This document shows positions 39,061 through 48,500 of a DNA stretch of 64,000 nt, in pieces. The DNA is from Methanobacterium sp. UBA375 (GTDB lineage Archaea > Methanobacteriota > Methanobacteria > Methanobacteriales > Methanobacteriaceae). Within the stretch, counting starts at the first letter, position 1, and each line of letters begins with the position of its first letter. Under the pieces are notes generated by a model. That model was not told the origin of the DNA. It ran no database searches and worked only from the letters and a program-made list of their open reading frames with translations. The stretch lies in contig DAGC01000003.1 of assembly GCA_002495625.1 (NCBI GenBank), positions 62,001 through 126,000 of the forward strand, read 5' to 3'. Made by a program: the position numbers and the translations under genes.

Positions 39061-40416
39061 GTGAATGTTTTTGGCGATTTAATCTTAAAAGAGCCCCAAA
39101 CCATCAAACTAGAATTAGACTCACCATTTGAACTATTCAAGAACATCTACCAGAACAACACCCACGCTTTCCTCCTGGAATCGATGGAAAGTGACAGTGG
39201 TATGGCTCGTTTTTCAGTCCTGGGATTTCAACCTTCCGCAATAATAAAAGCCCATGACAATGTGCTGGAGATAGAAAGAAACGGTACAAAAGAAGGGTAT
39301 TATGTGGAAAATCCCTTCGATGAAATTAAAAAGTTCATATCCACATCCCATGGTAGGAAAGGATTCAGCGGCGGACTGGTAGGATACGTCTCATACGAGG
39401 CAGTGAAGTACTTTGAACCAGTAGAAGTGGCCAGGAGCCCCTATCCTGATTTTGAATTTGGACTATTTTTAGACGGGATAGTTTTCGATAGAATCCGTAA
39501 CCAGTGCCACTACGTGACCCTGGGTGAGGACAAATCCGATTACATAAAAGCCATAGCTAATGAGGAACATGAAATAGAGGATATCCAATTTAAAGAAGAC
39601 GGATACCATTTCACCAAAGAACAATACGAAAATATGGTCCTCGAAGCTAAAGAGAAAATACTCGCCGGGGAAATATTCCAGAGCGTCATCAGTAACGCCC
39701 GGAAATTCAAAGTCTCCGGTAACAAGCTCTCATTCTACAGGAAACTACGGGAGATAAATCCCTCACCATACATGTACCATTTGAAACTGGGCGAGAGAGA
39801 GATCATCGGAAGCAGCCCCGAGATGCTGGTACGGGTTGAAAACAGCCAGGTAGAAACCTTCCCTCTGGCAGGGACCATAAAACGCGGCTCAACCCCCGAG
39901 GAAGATAGAAAACTGGAAGAAAAACTCCTAACAGATGAAAAGGAACGGGCAGAGCACCTCATGCTGGTTGATTTGGCAAGAAACGATGTGGGGAAAGTCA
40001 GCAAGTTCGGTTCCGTGGAAGTCACGGACTACATGGGTATAAAGAAATTCTCACATGTACAGCACATATTCAGCCGAGTAATAGGCCAGTTAAGGGATGG
40101 TAAAACTGCAGTCGATGCTTTCCAGGCCATATTCCCAGCAGGCACCCTCAGCGGTGCCCCTAAAATAAGGGCCATGGAGATAATCCACCAGCTCGAACAG
40201 GGCATACCCCGCGGGCCCTACGGAGGTGCGGTTGGCTACTTTTCACTTAACGGCAATGCTGATTTTGCAATAACCATCCGGACCATGGTCTGCGATGGAG
40301 ACAACGCCAAGATACAGGCCGGTGCAGGGATAGTACACGACTCCATACCTGAAAAAGAATATGTTGAAGGTAAAAATAAGGCATGTGCACTGGTAGATGC
40401 ACTGAAGGGGAAGTGA
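39061..40416 (+). CDS. trpE: Anthranilate synthase component I
   Basis: 451 residues of the chorismate-using TrpE/PabB family. Seen are LLESMESDSG at the inhibitor-binding N-terminus, GGLVGYVSYEAVKYFEP, FQSVISNARKF, FPLAGTIKRGSTPEED, DLARNDVG, and PAGTLSGAPKIRAMEII with the catalytic GGAVGYF. It makes anthranilate from chorismate with TrpG. The start is GTG 39061; the ribosome binding site is weak (AAGG two bases away), and an out-of-frame ATG at 39051 lies just upstream. It heads the trpEGCFBAD operon. Confidence 0.95.
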   Translation: MNVFGDLILKEPQTIKLELDSPFELFKNIYQNNTHAFLLESMESDSGMARFSVLGFQPSAIIKAHDNVLEIERNGTKEGYYVENPFDEIKKFISTSHGRKGFSGGLVGYVSYEAVKYFEPVEVARSPYPDFEFGLFLDGIVFDRIRNQCHYVTLGEDKSDYIKAIANEEHEIEDIQFKEDGYHFTKEQYENMVLEAKEKILAGEIFQSVISNARKFKVSGNKLSFYRKLREINPSPYMYHLKLGEREIIGSSPEMLVRVENSQVETFPLAGTIKRGSTPEEDRKLEEKLLTDEKERAEHLMLVDLARNDVGKVSKFGSVEVTDYMGIKKFSHVQHIFSRVIGQLRDGKTAVDAFQAIFPAGTLSGAPKIRAMEIIHQLEQGIPRGPYGGAVGYFSLNGNADFAITIRTMVCDGDNAKIQAGAGIVHDSIPEKEYVEGKNKACALVDALKGK

Positions 40417-40421
40417 ATAAG

Positions 40422-40997
40422 ATGATATTGATTATTGACAACTACGATTCATTCACCTATAACCTCTATCAGCTCATAGGGGAGATAGAAAGTGAGGTAA
40501 CTGTCAGGAGAAATGATGAAGTAACCATAGAAGAGATCCAGGAATTAAAACCAGAGGCCATAATTATCTCACCCGGACCTGGCAATCCCACTAATTTAAG
40601 GGACTTCGGTATCTGTTCCCGGGTAATCACGGAACTCGGAGGGGAAATACCCATATTGGGAGTGTGCCTGGGGCATCAGGGGATATTTGCCACCTTCGGT
40701 GGGGAAATAATCCGTACAGAGCCTGTACATGGGAAGACCTATGAGATCTTCCACGAAGGTGACGAACTGTTCAGGGGAACCAGTAACCCTCTCATCGCTG
40801 CACGATACCATTCCTTACTTTGCAACAGCCAAACAGTGCCGAAATGTATGGATGTTATAGCAGAAACAGATGACGGCCTGATAATGGCCATTAAACATAG
40901 AAGCAAACCCATAATCGGCCTCCAGTTTCACCCGGAATCTGTAGGTACAGATGAAGGAATAACTATACTTAAAAATTTCATGAAGGTGGGAGTATGA
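40422..40997 (+). CDS. trpG: Anthranilate synthase glutamine amidotransferase
   Basis: 191 residues of the class I amidotransferases: IDNYDSFTYNLYQ, SPGPGNP, catalytic Cys in GVCLGHQGI, and the His/Glu pair in FHPESVGT. It supplies ammonia to TrpE. I start at ATG 40422, five bases after the trpE stop, with GGGG and GTGA upstream; a longer frame overlaps trpE. Confidence 0.95.
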   Translation: MILIIDNYDSFTYNLYQLIGEIESEVTVRRNDEVTIEEIQELKPEAIIISPGPGNPTNLRDFGICSRVITELGGEIPILGVCLGHQGIFATFGGEIIRTEPVHGKTYEIFHEGDELFRGTSNPLIAARYHSLLCNSQTVPKCMDVIAETDDGLIMAIKHRSKPIIGLQFHPESVGTDEGITILKNFMKVGV

Positions 40998-41803
40998 TGG
41001 CACAACCCGTGAAATTTCAGGATATAATAAACCGGAGAAATGAAGCTTTAAGGAAAGAAAAATCCTACAAGCCAATAAAAGACCTTAAAGACAGCATAAA
41101 AAGGATCAAACTAAGGAAAAGCTTCAAAAACGCCCTAGACAAAGAAAAAGATATTTCTATAATCTGCGAATACAAACCGGCATCACCTTCACTAGGCCAT
41201 ATCTCCCATTTGAAAGTTGCAGACATCGTACCCCAATTTGAAAATGGAGGGGCCAGTGCCGCGTCAATACTAACCGAGACATCCTACTTCAACAGCAGCA
41301 TCGAGAACCTGAAGATCGCATGTAAGATAAGCAAGTTACCACTGCTCCGTAAGGATTTCATCATGGATGAATACCAGATCTACGAGTCCCGGGCAAGCGG
41401 TGCAAGTGCCGTGCTCCTTATGGCCGATGTATACCCCCACCTATCCGAGGGAATCGCCCTCACCAAGTATCTGGGAATGGATGCCCTGGTGGAATGTAAA
41501 AACAAGGAAGAAATAGAGAAAGCCCTGGATGCTGGGGCAGAGATAATAGGGATTAACAACCGGGACTTCGCAGACTTTACCATCGACCTTAACCGGACCC
41601 GTGAGCTAGCAGAATATGTTCCCTCAAATGTGACCCTGATCTCAGAAAGCGGTGTAAAAACAGAAAGCGATGTGGAACTCCTGGCAAGCTTCGGTGCAGA
41701 TGCCATACTCATTGGAACCAGCGTGATGAAATCAGAGAATATAAGCCAAAAAATAGTAGAGCTAATGGTCACAGCGAAAAATAGCAGGACCAAGCGAAGA
41801 TGA
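40994..41803 (+). CDS. trpC: Indole-3-glycerol phosphate synthase
   Basis: 269 residues, a TIM barrel: ICEYKPASPSLGHI (substrate Lys), SILTETSYFNSS, LLRKDFIMDEYQI, GINNRDFADF, LISESGV and AILIGTSVM. It makes indole-glycerol phosphate. The start ATG overlaps the trpG stop (ATGATG), so translation is coupled; GGTGGGAG is upstream. Confidence 0.95.
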   Translation: MMAQPVKFQDIINRRNEALRKEKSYKPIKDLKDSIKRIKLRKSFKNALDKEKDISIICEYKPASPSLGHISHLKVADIVPQFENGGASAASILTETSYFNSSIENLKIACKISKLPLLRKDFIMDEYQIYESRASGASAVLLMADVYPHLSEGIALTKYLGMDALVECKNKEEIEKALDAGAEIIGINNRDFADFTIDLNRTRELAEYVPSNVTLISESGVKTESDVELLASFGADAILIGTSVMKSENISQKIVELMVTAKNSRTKRR

Positions 41804-42459
41804 AAGTAAAGATATGCGGAATCACCAATGAGGAAGATGTTAAAACCTGTGAACGAAACGGTGCAGAACTCATCGGCTTTATAAACATCCAAAGATCCAA
41901 GAGGTTCATTGAAGTTGATGATATCCAAAAGTTAACCGCGTCTATGCAGGATAAAAGCAGGGCTGTCGTGGTAACTGAAACAGAAGATTTAGTTGAAGTT
42001 GAAAGTCTGATTGAATCCACGGGGATACAGTATGTGCAGTTCCATTCACAGTCAGCCGCTGAGCTCAAGAGGTTTAAGAAAAACAATCCACAGGTGAAGG
42101 TTATAAGAGCAGTTGGCATATCTGAAGTTATGGGAGAAGAAAAGAGTAAGGAGATTAATGACTATGCAAGTGTCTGTGATTATCTACTTTTTGACTACGA
42201 AGTTGCTGGTAAAAGTGGGGGAACCGGGAAACAGATCCCACTGGAATTGGCGGTGAAAGCTGCAGAGGCTGCTCAAAAAAACCCACATGTCGGGTTGTTT
42301 TTAGCTGGCGGCATGGACAGCTACAGGATGAAGATTGAAGGAAAAATCCTGGAAGATTTTTTTGATTATGTAGATGTAAACTCCGGCGTTGAAAAACAGC
42401 CCGGAGAGAAGGATGAAAATAAGATAATTGAATTTATGAAGGTTATGAATAATTCATAA
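41800..42459 (+). CDS. trpF: Phosphoribosylanthranilate isomerase
   Basis: 219 residues with the TrpF barrel: MKVKICGITNEEDVK (catalytic Cys), GFINIQRSKRFI, QFHSQ, DYLLFDYEVAGKSGGTGKQ (catalytic Asp and phosphate loop), GLFLAGGM and DVNSGVE. The ATG overlaps the trpC stop by four bases. One step after TrpD in the pathway. Confidence 0.94.
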   Translation: MKVKICGITNEEDVKTCERNGAELIGFINIQRSKRFIEVDDIQKLTASMQDKSRAVVVTETEDLVEVESLIESTGIQYVQFHSQSAAELKRFKKNNPQVKVIRAVGISEVMGEEKSKEINDYASVCDYLLFDYEVAGKSGGTGKQIPLELAVKAAEAAQKNPHVGLFLAGGMDSYRMKIEGKILEDFFDYVDVNSGVEKQPGEKDENKIIEFMKVMNNS

Positions 42460-42489
42460 AAGTTCGAAATTTACAAAGAGGGATAAATT

Positions 42490-43671
42490 ATGATTTCCAA
42501 GGGAAAATTCGGTAAGTATGGAGGAGTATTCGTACCTGAACTTTTAATCCCTGCATTAGAGGAACTTGAAAGTGCTTACCTGAAATATAAAGATGACGAA
42601 GAATTTAACAAGGAATTAGACTACTATTTAAAGGAGTTTGCCGGCAGACCCACTGCCCTATACTTTGCAGAGAACCTCTCCAAGAAGTTAGGGTGTAAAA
42701 TCTACCTTAAAAGGGAGGATATGCTGCATACCGGTGCCCATAAAATAAACAACACCCTGGGACAGGGATTGTTAGCTAAATATATGGGTAAAACAAGGCT
42801 CATCGCCGAGACTGGTGCGGGTCAACACGGTATAGCCACTGCTGTTGTTGGTGCTCTCCTTAAAATACCCACCGAGGTTTACATGGGCAGTGAAGATGTG
42901 CAACGACAGAAACTAAACGTCTTCCGTATGGAACTTTCCGACGGCGTCGTATTACCCGTTGAAAGCGGCAGCCGTACCCTGAAAGATGCTATAAACGAGG
43001 CCATGCGGGACTGGATCACCAACCTGGACACCACCTACTACCTCATCGGCTCCACCATGGGGCCTCATCCATACCCTACCATGGTGAAACATTTCCAGGC
43101 TGTCATAGGCCGGGAAACCAAGAAGCAGATCATGGAAAAAGAGGGTAAACTACCTGACACCATCATGGCCTGTGTTGGTGGTGGTAGTAACTCCATGGGA
43201 ATCTTTTCCGCATTCGTTGAAGACGAAGAAGTGGAATTAATTGGAGTTGAAGGGGGAGGAGATGGAATCGATAGTGGACATACAGGTGCCACCCTAACCA
43301 TAGGAACAGAGGGAGTACTGCATGGCAGCCTCTCCTACGTACTCCAAAATGATGATGGACAGATCAACGAGGCACATTCCGTCTCTGCAGGCCTGGACTA
43401 CCCTGGGGTTGGACCGGAACACGCCTACCTGAAAGACACCGGCCGGGCAAGTTACGATGCCGTCACTGATAAGGAAGCGCTTGAAGGCTTCAAATTACTA
43501 TCTGAAACTGAAGGAATAATACCTGCCCTGGAAAGTGCCCACGCCATTGCCTACGCCAAGAAATATGCAGAAAAAGAGGAGAACAAAGGCAAAACAATTG
43601 TGATAAACCTTTCCGGTCGGGGAGACAAGGACATGGACCTGGTTGCCAAAGAGATGGGTGTGGAAGTATGA
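42490..43671 (+). CDS. trpB: Tryptophan synthase beta chain (TrpB1 type)
   Basis: 393 residues. It has FGKYGGVFVPE, GRPTALYFAENL, the PLP lysine in HTGAHKINNTLGQ, ETGAGQHGIATA, the phosphate loop CVGGGSNSMG, and the C-terminal LSGRGDKDMD. It condenses indole with serine. Directly upstream of and overlapping trpA, and with the conserved interface residues, it is the alpha-dependent TrpB1 form. GAGGGAT precedes the ATG. Confidence 0.96.
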   Translation: MISKGKFGKYGGVFVPELLIPALEELESAYLKYKDDEEFNKELDYYLKEFAGRPTALYFAENLSKKLGCKIYLKREDMLHTGAHKINNTLGQGLLAKYMGKTRLIAETGAGQHGIATAVVGALLKIPTEVYMGSEDVQRQKLNVFRMELSDGVVLPVESGSRTLKDAINEAMRDWITNLDTTYYLIGSTMGPHPYPTMVKHFQAVIGRETKKQIMEKEGKLPDTIMACVGGGSNSMGIFSAFVEDEEVELIGVEGGGDGIDSGHTGATLTIGTEGVLHGSLSYVLQNDDGQINEAHSVSAGLDYPGVGPEHAYLKDTGRASYDAVTDKEALEGFKLLSETEGIIPALESAHAIAYAKKYAEKEENKGKTIVINLSGRGDKDMDLVAKEMGVEV

Positions 43672-44483
43672 ATCAGGATATTGAAAGTTACCAGGAAATG
43701 TTTGACCGGGTTAAAGATAATGGTGAAGGCGCCTTCATCCCCTTCGTAGTAGTGGGAGACCCGGACTTTGAAACCAGCCTGGAGATAGTTAAGACCTACG
43801 TGGATAACGGGGCTGATGCACTGGAACTCGGATTCCCTTTCAGCGACCCCATAGCAGACGGACCCACAGTCCAGGCTGCAGATATAAGATCACTTAACTC
43901 GGGTATGACTACCCGGCGTGGATTTGAATTCATCAAGCGTATCCGTGAGTTTACCAACATCCCCATAGGCCTTCTCGTTTATTATAACCTGATCTATAAG
44001 ATGGGTGCCGATGATTTCTACAAAGCTGCCAAAGAAAGTGGGTTGAATGGCATATTAGCTGCTGATCTACCCCCTGAAGAAGCTGAAATCTTACTTGACA
44101 CCGCGGATAAGTATGGTCTGGACCAGATCTTCATGGCTGCCCAGACAACCAGTAACGAAAGATTAGAAAAAATAGCAGAGATGTGCAGTGGCTTCCTCTA
44201 CGTGGTGGCGGTGATGGGTGTTACCGGGGCTCGATCCGAACTGGCAGATACAACAGTTGAACTGGTGAGCCGGGTGAGGAGTCACAGTGACCTACCACTG
44301 GCAGTTGGTTTTGGTATCTCCCGTCCAGAACATGTGAGGAATGTTCTCAGTGCCGGTTCAGATGGTGCAATCGTTGCCAGTGCATTGCTTAACATCATAG
44401 AGGAAAACCTCGAAAACAAAGAGGTTATGTTAACTAAAATAGGTAGTTTCTGCAGGGAGCTTAAGGAAGCAACCAGGAAATAG
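43668..44483 (+). CDS. trpA: Tryptophan synthase alpha chain
   Basis: 271 residues: FIPFVVVGDPDFETS, LELGFPFSDPIADGPTVQ (catalytic Glu and Asp), MTTRRGF, LAADLPPEEA, GVTGARSE and VGFGISRPEHV. It cleaves indole-glycerol phosphate and passes indole to TrpB. Its start overlaps the trpB stop. Confidence 0.95.
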   Translation: MNQDIESYQEMFDRVKDNGEGAFIPFVVVGDPDFETSLEIVKTYVDNGADALELGFPFSDPIADGPTVQAADIRSLNSGMTTRRGFEFIKRIREFTNIPIGLLVYYNLIYKMGADDFYKAAKESGLNGILAADLPPEEAEILLDTADKYGLDQIFMAAQTTSNERLEKIAEMCSGFLYVVAVMGVTGARSELADTTVELVSRVRSHSDLPLAVGFGISRPEHVRNVLSAGSDGAIVASALLNIIEENLENKEVMLTKIGSFCRELKEATRK

Positions 44484-44519
44484 AAAATATTTATGAAAAA
44501 ATCTTTACGGTGAATTACA

Positions 44520-45584
44520 GTGACCATTTCAAAATGTCTGGTGAAGGTCGTTGGTGGTGAAGACCTTACAGAGGAAGAAGCATACCAGTCCATGATGGAC
44601 ATCATGAAGGGCGAGGCCACCCATGCACAGACCGCCTCATTTTTAACCGCCCTATCAATTAAAGGCGAGACTGTAACCGAGATAACGGGTTTTGTCGGGG
44701 CCATGCGGGAGTCAAGCCTGAAGGTCCGCTCCACGAAAAATCCACTGGTCGATACCTGTGGAACTGGCGGTGACACCCTGAAGACCTTCAACGTCAGCAC
44801 CGCAGCTGCCATCATAGCTGCAAGCTGTGGTGTTACCATAGCCAAGCATGGTAACCGGAGCATAACCAGTAAATGTGGTGGTGCAGATATACTGGAAGCC
44901 GTTGGGGTTAATATAAACTGCAACGACCAGGAGGTAGAGTATTGCCTGGAAAACGCGGGTATTGGGTTCATGTTCGCTCCGGTATTCCACCCGGCAATGA
45001 AAAACGTAGCCCTGGTAAGGAATGAACTGGGAATTAGAACCATCTTCAACATACTCGGACCCCTCACATCACCTGCAAATGCTGATATGCAACTTTTAGG
45101 TGTCTTTGATCCTGATTTAGTGGAACCATTAGCCCATGTACTTAACAATTTAGATGTGGAAAGGGCTATGGTGGTGCACGGCTTTGATTCAGAGGGTAAC
45201 CCTGCCATGGATGAAATATCAACCGTGGGTAAAACCAGGGTCGCCCTGCTTCGTGAAGGGAGTGTGGAAGTCTTCGAATTACATCCAGAGGATTTCGGTA
45301 TAGAAAAAACTGTAGAAGAACACATCATTGCCCCGGACACCCTGGAAGAAAACATGGAAATATTCCACCGAGTTCTACGTGGGGAAATAGCTAGTCCTGC
45401 TGATGAGGCCCGGTTTAATCTCTGCCTGGTGAATGCTGCGGCTATTTTATATATGGCAGGGAAGGCAGATAGTTTCACCAAGGGAATGGATGTTGCCCTG
45501 AAAGCTGTAGAAGATGGCGAAGCCCTCAGACAACTTGATAAATTCATTGTAGCAAGTAAAAAAGGCGGATGGCAATCTGGATAA
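44520..45584 (+). CDS. trpD: Anthranilate phosphoribosyltransferase
   Basis: 354 residues: DTCGTGGDTLKTFNVSTAAA (PRPP loop), KHGNRSITSKCGGADILEA, NILGPLTSPA, VVHGFDSEGNPAMDEIS. It joins anthranilate to PRPP. The start is GTG 44520, six bases after GGTGA. Last gene of the operon; a hairpin with a T run follows. Confidence 0.94.
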   Translation: MTISKCLVKVVGGEDLTEEEAYQSMMDIMKGEATHAQTASFLTALSIKGETVTEITGFVGAMRESSLKVRSTKNPLVDTCGTGGDTLKTFNVSTAAAIIAASCGVTIAKHGNRSITSKCGGADILEAVGVNINCNDQEVEYCLENAGIGFMFAPVFHPAMKNVALVRNELGIRTIFNILGPLTSPANADMQLLGVFDPDLVEPLAHVLNNLDVERAMVVHGFDSEGNPAMDEISTVGKTRVALLREGSVEVFELHPEDFGIEKTVEEHIIAPDTLEENMEIFHRVLRGEIASPADEARFNLCLVNAAAILYMAGKADSFTKGMDVALKAVEDGEALRQLDKFIVASKKGGWQSG

Positions 45585-45600
45585 TTTTTTGGTATAAATC

Positions 45601-45627
45601 GGATTTTCATCCTTTAAATCCTTTTTT
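45601..45627 (+). terminator. trp operon terminator
   Basis: GGATTT (45601-45606) pairs with AAATCC (45616-45621) and six Ts follow directly. It lies 17 bases after the trpD stop. Confidence 0.55.
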
Positions 45628-45714
45628 AAGTCCTTAAAATTACCTATATTGCGGATTTTTTTAGTTTATCATTAAATAGTTGCACTGTATATTTGATTAT
45701 TCATACAGGCGCAG

Positions 45715-45831
45715 TCACAGATCTGGCAGGACACCCCAGTAGTACTCAGGACATTCACCTTCACCACAGGAAGTACCTAAAAAAAATTTTATTTTATTTT
45801 TATTTTCCCTTCTTTTTACACGTTTAACCAT
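45715..45831 (-). CDS. 38-residue cysteine-containing peptide, unknown
   Basis: A frame from ATG 45831 to TGA 45717-45715. The N-terminal half is basic and A-rich in codons (MVKRVKRRENKNKIKFFLG); the C-terminal half, CGEGECPEYYWGVLPDL, has two Cys, several aromatics and normal codon usage, standing out as a G+C-rich patch in a very A+T-rich spacer. GGAG lies 10 bases before the ATG, inside a 10-bp hairpin. It resembles a leader-plus-core peptide precursor, but no modifying gene is adjacent. I do not recognise the family. Confidence 0.45.
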   Translation of the reverse strand: MVKRVKRRENKNKIKFFLGTSCGEGECPEYYWGVLPDL

Positions 45832-45836
45832 GTATT

Positions 45837-45867
45837 TAATTCTCCAATTTTAAGCTGTGGAGAATTA
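45837..45867 (-). promoter_or_regulatory. Hairpin covering the ribosome binding site of the 38-residue ORF
   Basis: TAATTCTCCA (45837-45846) and TGGAGAATTA (45858-45867) form a perfect 10-bp stem with an 11-base loop. On the minus strand the near arm contains GGAG, the only ribosome binding site of the small ORF. It could control translation. Confidence 0.45.
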
Positions 45868-46266
<399 letters not shown>

Positions 46267-46381
46267 CCTACTTAATTCGTGTATATTTTATTTTTAAAAT
46301 AGCATTTATTGTAGTGTAGATGCTAGATTAGTTTTCATTATATTTATACCTTTATTTTTAGGGAAACTATCCTTATTTATT

Positions 46382-46921
46382 TTATAGGTAACTATTCAAG
46401 GTATTTAGAGATTCTTCAAACTCGTGGTTATCCAAAATTACAAAAATGGAATTTAACAGGACGGAACACACAGCCATGGATGTTCTCAGGAGTTCTATAT
46501 CCTCTTTTAAGGTCTTCCATTTCTCTACAGGCCGTGTCCTTTCCTGGTCGTTTATCCTGCGTTTTATAATCTGTTCGTAGCTGGATTCAACCAGGATGAT
46601 GATATCTGGTTGGAGTATCTCCACAGGCAGGGAGATGAGATATCCCTCCCGGGACTTGTCCAGGCCGTGCAGATCTACCAGAACATTCTTCCAGTCACTT
46701 ATCCTGGTGGCAGCTTCCTTCCAGATTTCATATTGCAAATCCAGGGGGAGTTTAAAGATTCCTTCCAGGGTGGATGTTATTCTCCTGTTTTTTGCAATTT
46801 CAAGCATCAACTCCCCGTAATTTATGTAACGATACCCTGAGGATGATGATGCTGCCCTGCAAAGTGATGTTTTACCTACACCTGGAACACCCACCACTAC
46901 GGCAAGGTTCCAGCGTCCCAT
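46382..46921 (-). CDS. adkA: Archaeal-type adenylate kinase AdkA
   Basis: 179 residues. P-loop GVPGVGKTSLCRA at the start, INYGELMLEIAK, a DLHGLDKSREGYLISLP segment matching the archaeal AdkA pattern (VDTHSTVKTPKGYLAGLP in relatives), then PDIIILVESSYEQIIKRR. It interconverts AMP, ADP and ATP. Somewhat short and divergent from typical AdkA (about 190 residues). It starts one base after the stop of the DUF59 gene. Confidence 0.8.
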   Translation of the reverse strand: MGRWNLAVVVGVPGVGKTSLCRAASSSSGYRYINYGELMLEIAKNRRITSTLEGIFKLPLDLQYEIWKEAATRISDWKNVLVDLHGLDKSREGYLISLPVEILQPDIIILVESSYEQIIKRRINDQERTRPVEKWKTLKEDIELLRTSMAVCSVLLNSIFVILDNHEFEESLNTLNSYL

Positions 46922-46922
46922 T

Positions 46923-47213
46923 TTATTTGTTCACCATTTCACATATGGCATCTGCCATCATGTGTCCTTTGACTATGATTTCAGCCTTGTCAATTTCTTC
47001 CAGGCTTTCTGCTGCTAATCTGGCCTGCATGGCTATGTTAGCTGCACTCATACATCCCGGGTTTGTGGGTATAATCTCTATTTTAGCTGTTTTTTCAGCT
47101 TCGTTGACTTCTATGTTGCCTACAATGCCCATCTCCGCTATACTGATTCCCATATGTGGATCTGGGATTTTTGCTAATTCTTCTCTTATTTTATTCACTA
47201 GTTCTTCTGACAT
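46923..47213 (-). CDS. MIP18/DUF59 family protein
   Basis: 96 residues of the DUF59 fold: KIREELAKIPDPHMGISIAEMGIV and IEIIPTNPGCMSAANIA, where the Cys is the usual conserved one. Relatives help insert iron-sulfur clusters (MIP18, SufT-like). It is the first gene of a pair with adkA. Partner proteins are not evident nearby. Confidence 0.85.
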   Translation of the reverse strand: MSEELVNKIREELAKIPDPHMGISIAEMGIVGNIEVNEAEKTAKIEIIPTNPGCMSAANIAMQARLAAESLEEIDKAEIIVKGHMMADAICEMVNK

Positions 47214-47415
47214 AATTATTACCTCAAAAGTAAGTTATTAACCTTCTATTAGTTTGATATCTCCATTTGAATGGAATTATGGTTGTTTAACCCCTTAAAA
47301 AAGGTCCATTCCTTTTGAATAAATTATATTAAAATTTATTTCATGATTATATTTAAACTTATGTTTATTTATATTTTTTATACAATAACATTGAAAGAAA
47401 GTTAAAATTCTTAAT

Positions 47416-48330
47416 TTAACCCTTTATTCTGTGCCTTACCCTGACCGCCACTCCTTTAACTGCCTTTTTCATCTCCTCACCAGAGAGAACTGTCTTTCCA
47501 ACACCTACCACCTCTGTCTGCCTTAAAATTACCACCTCATCCCCGGGGAGGATGTCTGGGTGTGCATCCACCACTCCCGGTGCAAAAAGGGTGTTGGTTT
47601 TAAGGTCGAAATCAATTTCCACCCAGGATCTCCCCAGATCCCTTAAAATCCGGCCGCCCTCCAGGTTCAGGGAGTAGAGTCCTGTTTCATATAACAGTGT
47701 TGCTATCTGTTTACCTTCGTGGATTATCCTCCGGTTGAATCTGCCGGTTATCCGGGAACCGTCCGGTATCAAAGAATCGGCGTCCTTACCATTAAACTGG
47801 TAACGAGCGATGGATCTTAATTTTTTCAGGTTTTTATTTTTATCCTTGATTTTAGAATAGCTTTTAAGGGCTGTTCTCAGGTTATGCATGGACTCTGGTG
47901 AGGTTGTCTTACCATCCTTGCAGGTGTAAACCGCATTTTCCAGATACCTTTCACACGTTTCCCGGTAGCCACCCGCCACATGGGCTACTACCGGCAAATC
48001 TTTAACATATTCCCTGAGACATTCACCAGTTACGTCTATTTCCTCTTCTGACCAGTTTCCAGTGGTGGAAACATCATAAGATTGTATGGGATAGGTTTTC
48101 TCCATCTCCCGGGGGCATACTCCGAATGGGGAGGTTAAGATGGCCTCCGGGTAACCTTTGGTGGCCCTCATGAAAACCAGGTGGGACTTGGACTGGGAAT
48201 ATGGTTTCCTCATACTGCAGGGTAGCACCACCACCACTTCTCCCTGGGGTTCAAGGTGCCTCATCCTCTCCCTCCACCTGCGGACTTCCGGTCGGTGAAT
48301 GGCCTGCTCAGTAACGCATAGAACTTCCAA
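47416..48330 (-). CDS. Archaeosine synthase ArcS-like protein (DUF5591 and PUA domains)
   Basis: 304 residues. The motif PCSMRKPYSQSKSH near residue 37 is the ArcS catalytic-core signature, and the C-terminal about 80 residues (FAPGVVDAHPDILPGDEVVIL onward) form a PUA RNA-binding domain. ArcS attaches lysine or an amine donor to preQ0 at tRNA position 15. Full ArcS proteins have an N-terminal TGT-like domain of about 250 residues, which is absent here, so this is a minimal form. Confidence 0.75.
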   Translation of the reverse strand: MEVLCVTEQAIHRPEVRRWRERMRHLEPQGEVVVVLPCSMRKPYSQSKSHLVFMRATKGYPEAILTSPFGVCPREMEKTYPIQSYDVSTTGNWSEEEIDVTGECLREYVKDLPVVAHVAGGYRETCERYLENAVYTCKDGKTTSPESMHNLRTALKSYSKIKDKNKNLKKLRSIARYQFNGKDADSLIPDGSRITGRFNRRIIHEGKQIATLLYETGLYSLNLEGGRILRDLGRSWVEIDFDLKTNTLFAPGVVDAHPDILPGDEVVILRQTEVVGVGKTVLSGEEMKKAVKGVAVRVRHRIKG

Positions 48331-48401
48331 TATAATGAACTCCTGTATTGAATTTGTGTAATCTAGAATTGATTTAATCGATTTGTATACATTATCTCAT
48401 T

Positions 48402-48500
48402 GGGAATAAAAGTATTTCCCACTTCCCAAAGGATGAAAGTATTTTCCACTGCAAAGAATAAAGGCATTTCCCACTGCAAGGATAAAACTATTTTCCACCC
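48402..48500. repeat. Imperfect 24-29 bp tandem repeats reaching into the gltB stop
   Basis: Four diverged units run at 48402-48430, 48431-48455, 48456-48479 and 48480-48500, with a core like AGTATTTCCCACTGCAAAG. The last unit contains the stop codon and last residues (GGK) of the glutamate synthase gene, so the repeat seems to have grown from the gene's end. Confidence 0.75.

Noticed and set aside
39051..39131. ATG at 39051 opening a 26-codon frame with one Trp codon just before trpE
   Set aside because: It overlaps trpE in another frame and could suggest a leader peptide, but TrpY-type repression explains regulation and there is no attenuator hairpin.
44282..45610. 442-codon frame opposite trpD
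   Set aside because: Antisense of an intact, coupled trp operon gene; the translation has no domain sense.
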